Source: JAFGWO01 sp965603295 (lineage in GTDB: Bacteria; BMS3Abin14). From it: 9,832 nucleotides of DNA. Position numbers and translations under genes: made by a program. Each line of letters starts with the position of its first letter. Positions within the stretch are counted from its first letter, which is position 1. The stretch covers positions 1 to 9,832 of the forward strand of contig CBFDCL010000080.1 of assembly GCA_965603295.1 (NCBI GenBank), given 5' to 3'. Below are positions 8,101-9,832 of the stretch, piece by piece. Below the pieces are notes generated by a model. It had not been told where the DNA came from. It searched no databases and saw only the letters and a program-made list of their open reading frames with translations.

Positions 8101-8174
8101 CCGATTTCATGGACATGGTGGAAGGGCACTTGAAAAGGGTTTTCCTGGCCCAGGACCCGCGTTCAGGGGAATAG
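5148..8174 (+). CDS. NAD-dependent glutamate dehydrogenase, large (~115 kDa) class
   Basis: A 1008-residue cytoplasmic enzyme predicted to interconvert L-glutamate + NAD+ with 2-oxoglutarate + ammonium + NADH. Residues 1-470 form the long N-terminal part of large NAD-GDHs; about 70-125 looks ACT-like (LNHPGSLYETLRTLPEKDIS), which would suit allosteric control, but this is tentative. The catalytic half is clear: RGGWR (483-487) in GFSDIARGG, the active-site lysine K528 in YEGGSKMA, the NAD-binding loop GGTNGDVAGN (662-671), the strand ILDGTGALCDPGGAN (688-702), MPAGGRP (781-787), EGANSFLTPGAR (812-823) and DASANKCGVISSSYEV (836-851). The last two closely recall the fungal Gdh2-type 115-kDa class, and the length fits that class rather than the 180-kDa bacterial GdhB. 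The start is supported by GGGAG 9 nt upstream. Its position 16 bp after yehW implies co-expression with the osmoprotectant importer, an unusual pairing. Confidence 0.93.
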   Translation: MALKESGKRQTELCCDVKRIIERTGESGANNLQWLQEHMHPYFFITMKEEPEAVSLLVSQLQFLAENRRLILADREKSHILACLNHPGSLYETLRTLPEKDISYAEIVQSDTAPEGFPGEIEIQRYEFDRKQHSEVAQTDKASLPAGIVREIRTILKDLYPTYDLNLLGRHMRLLWLNNPSYVRISPPARIAQALWLFHMGNHHGGIYVDVEKIREPGYSGGYKVLFAAANPPEEGFLGQTMEAFKRLDIGIQRTYCLIISNGVIPYFLGTFYTRERGTASVPKETIPLTKLRRELYNTQILSSTSRSYLDFVREGVMEGEDASLVNAFIAFCHSNLAHYQPEIYELEAVQRAFHTHPGMAMQLVKLFRIRFDPDLKNREKLFRETLSETESAIEGYNTGHRFLDDFRRTIFRCCLGFIRHTLKTNFFVPGKQALAFRLDPSYMSDLPPEFTSDLPEKRPFRITFFFGRYGVGYHIGFSDIARGGWRTILTSNRDDYVTTADNLFKEVYVLAHTQHLKNKDIYEGGSKMAIVADVREINDPELIRQRMYKLQYGIINAFLDIFITEGGRAKASRVLDYYQQDEPIELGPDENMHDAMIETIAHLSEQRGYILGQGIISGKKFGINHKEYGVTSTGVVKFAERTLRELGIDVGKDPWSINFTGGTNGDVAGNAIRILLERYPNVKIRLILDGTGALCDPGGANHAELKRILFKGDIDAFDPSKLGEGGFFLYRSRRKMDGLKEKYLRVRKTGSRLVKNWVSVDEFHREYDNLIFTVPADLFMPAGGRPETVHDKNWARFLRKEAGPSVRAIVEGANSFLTPGARESLQKSGIIIMRDASANKCGVISSSYEVIANLLMKKKEFYANKDRYVKDVLEILEKRSESEANLILSRYAESAGALPYTQITRQISGEINDLYTRLFQFLSDNPETAGKPLFKKALLAHLPRLLRENRRYRLRIPNMPDKYRYAILASEIASSMVYKSNRETDFMDMVEGHLKRVFLAQDPRSGE

Positions 8175-8195
8175 AGAACCTTCGCTTTTTTCGTT

Positions 8196-8252
8196 GGAAA
8201 AACCCTGACCTTTCAAGGCATCGGTGGTCTTTTTTTGAACAGGGGTTTTTCC
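8196..8252. terminator. Inverted repeat in convergent gap, possible bidirectional terminator
   Basis: GGAAAAACCCTG (8196-8207) and CAGGGGTTTTTCC (8240-8252) are inverted repeats with one extra G and a 32-nt loop. Within the loop, GACC/GGTC (8207-8210 with 8226-8229) precedes seven T at 8230-8236, which gives a weak terminator shape on the plus strand. The element lies between the convergent ends of the dehydrogenase gene and the short minus-strand gene, the expected place for a shared terminator. The stem is AT-rich at its base and the loop is long, so the assignment is uncertain. Confidence 0.4.
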
Positions 8253-8283
8253 GGAAAGATTCCGGACCAACGGAAGGGTTGGA

Positions 8284-8538
8284 TCAGGCTACTTCTTGGG
8301 AACCGGGGGGCACTCTGAGATCCTGGATATCGACCGTGCTCTTCTTTTCTTTTCCGTTTACCTTAATATCCCGAATGACGCCATCGAGAAGATGCCCCGC
8401 AACGGCCATGATATCGCTGTGGGTAAAACCGTTTCTCCTGAGAACCTTGAAAAAGGTCCGCGCGACAACTTTTCCGGCCCGGGTCCGGTTTCCGGAGGAG
8501 AGCTGAAGCATCTTTTCCAATGTCCGGCACTCTTTCAT
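8284..8538 (-). CDS. Short protein of unknown function, sigma-54-type promoter
   Basis: An 84-residue protein that I do not recognise. It begins MKECRTLEKMLQLSSGNRTR, is basic in its first half, and has a predicted mostly helical middle (VVARTFFKVLRRNGFTHSDIMAVAGHLLDGVIRDI, about residues 24-58) followed by a charged tail (KVNGKEKKST). The RRNGFTHSDIMAVAGHLL part loosely recalls a helix-turn-helix, but this is not strong enough for a DNA-binding call. There is no signal peptide or membrane segment. The start at 8538 is chosen over an upstream in-frame TTG (8583) because GGGGAGG lies 7 nt before the ATG and because the predicted transcription start (~8588) leaves only a few bases before the TTG. 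The opposite strand also has an open frame here, but it lacks any ribosome site. The gene converges on the dehydrogenase gene and is 412 bp downstream of fabH. Confidence 0.7.
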   Translation of the reverse strand: MKECRTLEKMLQLSSGNRTRAGKVVARTFFKVLRRNGFTHSDIMAVAGHLLDGVIRDIKVNGKEKKSTVDIQDLRVPPGSQEVA

Positions 8539-8545
8539 CCCGAAG

Positions 8546-8552
8546 CCTCCCC
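8546..8552 (-). promoter_or_regulatory. Strong Shine-Dalgarno site deciding the short gene's start
   Basis: On the minus strand GGGGAGG lies 7 nt before the ATG at 8538. This is much better than anything before the upstream TTG and fixes the 84-residue form. Confidence 0.8.
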
Positions 8553-8598
8553 TTCGATGGTCATCAAAAGCCTGACGAACCAATAGTGTTATTTAAAA

Positions 8599-8615
8599 AG
8601 CAAAAATCGTGCCTG
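8599..8615 (-). promoter_or_regulatory. Sigma-54 (RpoN) -24/-12 promoter
   Basis: Read on the minus strand, CAGGCACGATTTTTGCT matches the sigma-54 consensus YTGGCACG-N4-TTGCW with one mismatch (A for T just before the GG). The invariant GG (8613-8612) and GC (8601-8600) are separated by exactly 10 nt. The predicted transcription start is near 8588, giving a 5' leader of about 50 nt to the ATG at 8538. Such promoters need an enhancer-binding activator acting from about 80-150 bp upstream, and a palindrome lies there (centre about -90). Confidence 0.72.
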
Positions 8616-8950
8616 TAAACGTTTTTTCGGCGGGATATTTACAGCAGCGGACGATATTTTTGACCAAGATTTTATCCTAGGATATAACCTGTTGAAATAT
8701 ATCGAAAAAAAACGTCTTTTTGTCCCACAAATTCCGTTTCACGAACGGTTCACTCGGCAGGCCCCAGGGAGTTCGCAGGGGAAAGATCCCTGTTTCCCAC
8801 TATGATGACCTCATTTGTGTTATTTTTACCACAATCACATGGGGTAAACCGAACACAGAAAGGGACATGGAAAAGGAAACTCCATTAATACTCAAAGGAT
8901 TCACCTGCTCCCTTCCCTAACGGGTTCAGGAGATCTCTCTCACAGGATGT
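8614..8950. other. 337-bp gap between fabH end and the sigma-54 promoter
   Basis: No credible gene is present. The left half (to about 8715) is AT-rich and holds the nested dyad element. Next come a run of eight T on the minus strand (8712-8705) and a small hairpin CCGTT/AACGG (8734-8738 with 8744-8748). Together these might weakly end fabH transcription, but the T run is about 20 nt beyond the stem, so no terminator is called. The rest (8750-8950) shows nothing beyond a GAGATCTC palindrome near 8931-8938. Confidence 0.55.
8652..8704. promoter_or_regulatory. Concentric dyad element, candidate activator-binding site
   Basis: At its core is a perfect 12-bp palindrome, TATCCTAGGATA (8673-8684). 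Around nearly the same centre, CGATAT (8652-8657) and ATATCG (8699-8704) pair perfectly, and most positions between them also pair with scattered mismatches. Further out, ACGTTTTTTCG (8619-8629) is matched by CGAAAAAAAACGT (8703-8715). The core is about 90 bp upstream of the predicted sigma-54 start, a typical distance for an enhancer-binding protein site. It could also be a structured RNA or terminator within the fabH 3' region. The regulator is unknown. Confidence 0.5.
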
Positions 8951-9832
8951 CTACCATCTGATGATCGCCCCGCCCCACGTCAATCCAGCCCCGAAGCCGG
9001 AAAGGGCCACGATGTCACCGTCCTTGATCCGGCCATCCCGATTGGCCTCATCAAGGGCAATGGGGATGGTTCCCGCGGAGGTGTTGCCGTAACGCTCCAG
9101 GTTGATGATGAACTTTTCATAGGGGATATCGAGGGCCTTGGCGGCGGAATCGATGATCCTCATGTTGGCCTGGTGCGGGATCACCCAGTCCACATCGTCC
9201 AGGGTCAGCCCGCCACTTCTTTCAAGGGCTCCCCGGACGGCATCGGGGAGGGCCTTGACCCCGAATTTGAAAACATCCTTGCCCATCATGCGAATGGCAA
9301 AATCCTTGCTGTGATAATCACCGAGCGGTGTTTTATCCGCCACTCCCGGTTCCACACAGAGCCATGGAGTAGGGGCAAAACCATCGGCTTTCATGTACGT
9401 TGAGATAATTCCCCTGTCGCCTCCCTCGTGGCGAACGAGGACAGCGCCCCCCCCGTCAGCAAAAAGAACACAGGTGTTGCGATCTTCCCAATCGATGACC
9501 CTTGACAGGGTCTCCGCCCCGATGACGAGAGCCGTTTTAACCCCCTGGTCGGGCATCATGCCGTTTGCAAGGGCCAGTCCGAAAACAAACCCCGAACAGG
9601 CGGCCTCCAGGTCGAAACAGGCAGCGTTGGTAGCACCGATCTTGCTCTGTACAATACATGCGGTTGCCGGGATCAGCCTGTCGGGAGAAAGAGTGGCAAC
9701 GATGATGAGGTCCACCTCCTCGGGTGAAACCCCCGCCATCTCCAGGGCGTTTCTGGCCGCATGGGCACAGAAATCCGAGGTCGTCTCGTGCTCCTCGGCA
9801 ATGCGCCGCTCCTTGATACCGGTTCTCGACAC
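8951..9832 (-). CDS. fabH: Beta-ketoacyl-ACP synthase III (KAS III), 5' end cut by window
   Basis: This enzyme starts type II fatty-acid synthesis by condensing acetyl-CoA (or a short branched acyl-CoA) with malonyl-ACP in the cytoplasm. Some 293 residues are visible. The opening TGIKERRIAEE is a family hallmark. The full catalytic triad is present: Cys79 in LEAACSGF, His220 in WVIPHQANMR, and Asn250 in RYGNTSAGT. The C-terminus ends in the typical GFGAGLTWGGAIIRW. Comparison with E. coli FabH, where the cysteine is residue 112, suggests about 33 residues are missing beyond the right edge. The GTG at the edge is therefore an internal valine codon (of a W-I-V-S-R-T-G-type motif) rather than the start. 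No other fatty-acid gene follows downstream within the window; the next minus-strand gene is the unrelated short protein 412 bp away. Confidence 0.95.
   Translation of the reverse strand: MSRTGIKERRIAEEHETTSDFCAHAARNALEMAGVSPEEVDLIIVATLSPDRLIPATACIVQSKIGATNAACFDLEAACSGFVFGLALANGMMPDQGVKTALVIGAETLSRVIDWEDRNTCVLFADGGGAVLVRHEGGDRGIISTYMKADGFAPTPWLCVEPGVADKTPLGDYHSKDFAIRMMGKDVFKFGVKALPDAVRGALERSGGLTLDDVDWVIPHQANMRIIDSAAKALDIPYEKFIINLERYGNTSAGTIPIALDEANRDGRIKDGDIVALSGFGAGLTWGGAIIRW

Noticed and set aside
8536..8583. TTG at 8583 as start of the short minus-strand gene (99 residues)
   Set aside because: The predicted sigma-54 transcription start is only about 5 nt upstream, while the ATG at 8538 has GGGGAGG at ideal spacing.
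8296..8586. Plus-strand open frame of 96 codons opposite the short minus-strand gene
   Set aside because: It starts at a TTG with no Shine-Dalgarno site. The minus-strand frame has a strong ribosome site and a sigma-54-like promoter, so it is the better candidate.
8720..8920. Plus-strand open frame of 66 codons in the gap before fabH
   Set aside because: It starts at TTG without a ribosome site, the translation shows no domain-like pattern, and it lies across the region between minus-strand genes.
9830..9832. GTG at the right edge as the fabH start codon
   Set aside because: In FabH proteins about 33 more residues precede this point, and the codon fits an internal valine before S-R-T-G-I.

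Overview
The window reads as chromosomal DNA of a Gram-negative bacterium. It has moderately high GC, two exported proteins with Sec signal peptides, a periplasmic (non-lipoprotein) substrate-binding protein, and a good sigma-54 type -24/-12 promoter. The large (~115 kDa) NAD-glutamate dehydrogenase and AT-rich, word-repetitive intergenic DNA suggest a deltaproteobacterial (Desulfobacterota-like) lineage. That assignment is an inference, not a demonstrated fact.

Layout. Positions 1-230 hold a gene-free stretch with short tandem repeats and a hairpin. At 231-809 is a secreted chalcone-isomerase-fold protein. From 909 to 8174 runs a same-strand block: a YehZ/OsmF-type substrate-binding protein, a long YehY-type permease, a YehX-type ATPase with a CBS-like tail, a YehW-type permease, and a 1008-residue NAD-glutamate dehydrogenase starting 16 bp after the last permease. 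The transporter gene order is the same as in the E. coli yehZYXW operon. From 8284 onward the genes lie on the minus strand: a short unrecognised protein (8284-8538) behind a sigma-54-like promoter, a 337-bp gap with a nested dyad-symmetric element, and at the right edge fabH (beta-ketoacyl-ACP synthase III), cut off at its 5' end.

How the genes work together. OsmF captures the ligand in the periplasm, YehY and YehW form the membrane channel, and YehX powers import. The family is known for osmoprotectant (glycine betaine/choline-like) uptake, in E. coli with low affinity. The glutamate dehydrogenase interconverts glutamate with 2-oxoglutarate and ammonium. Because glutamate is itself a major osmolyte, its place at the end of the transporter operon is the most interesting metabolic hint here.

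The other notable material is non-coding. The gaps osmF-yehY and yehX-yehW each carry long imperfect inverted repeats made of simple words, placed directly before permease starts that lack a visible Shine-Dalgarno sequence. The short minus-strand gene has a near-consensus sigma-54 promoter with a 12-bp perfect palindrome about 90 bp upstream of the predicted transcription start. No tRNA, rRNA, CRISPR array, insertion sequence or phage gene was seen.
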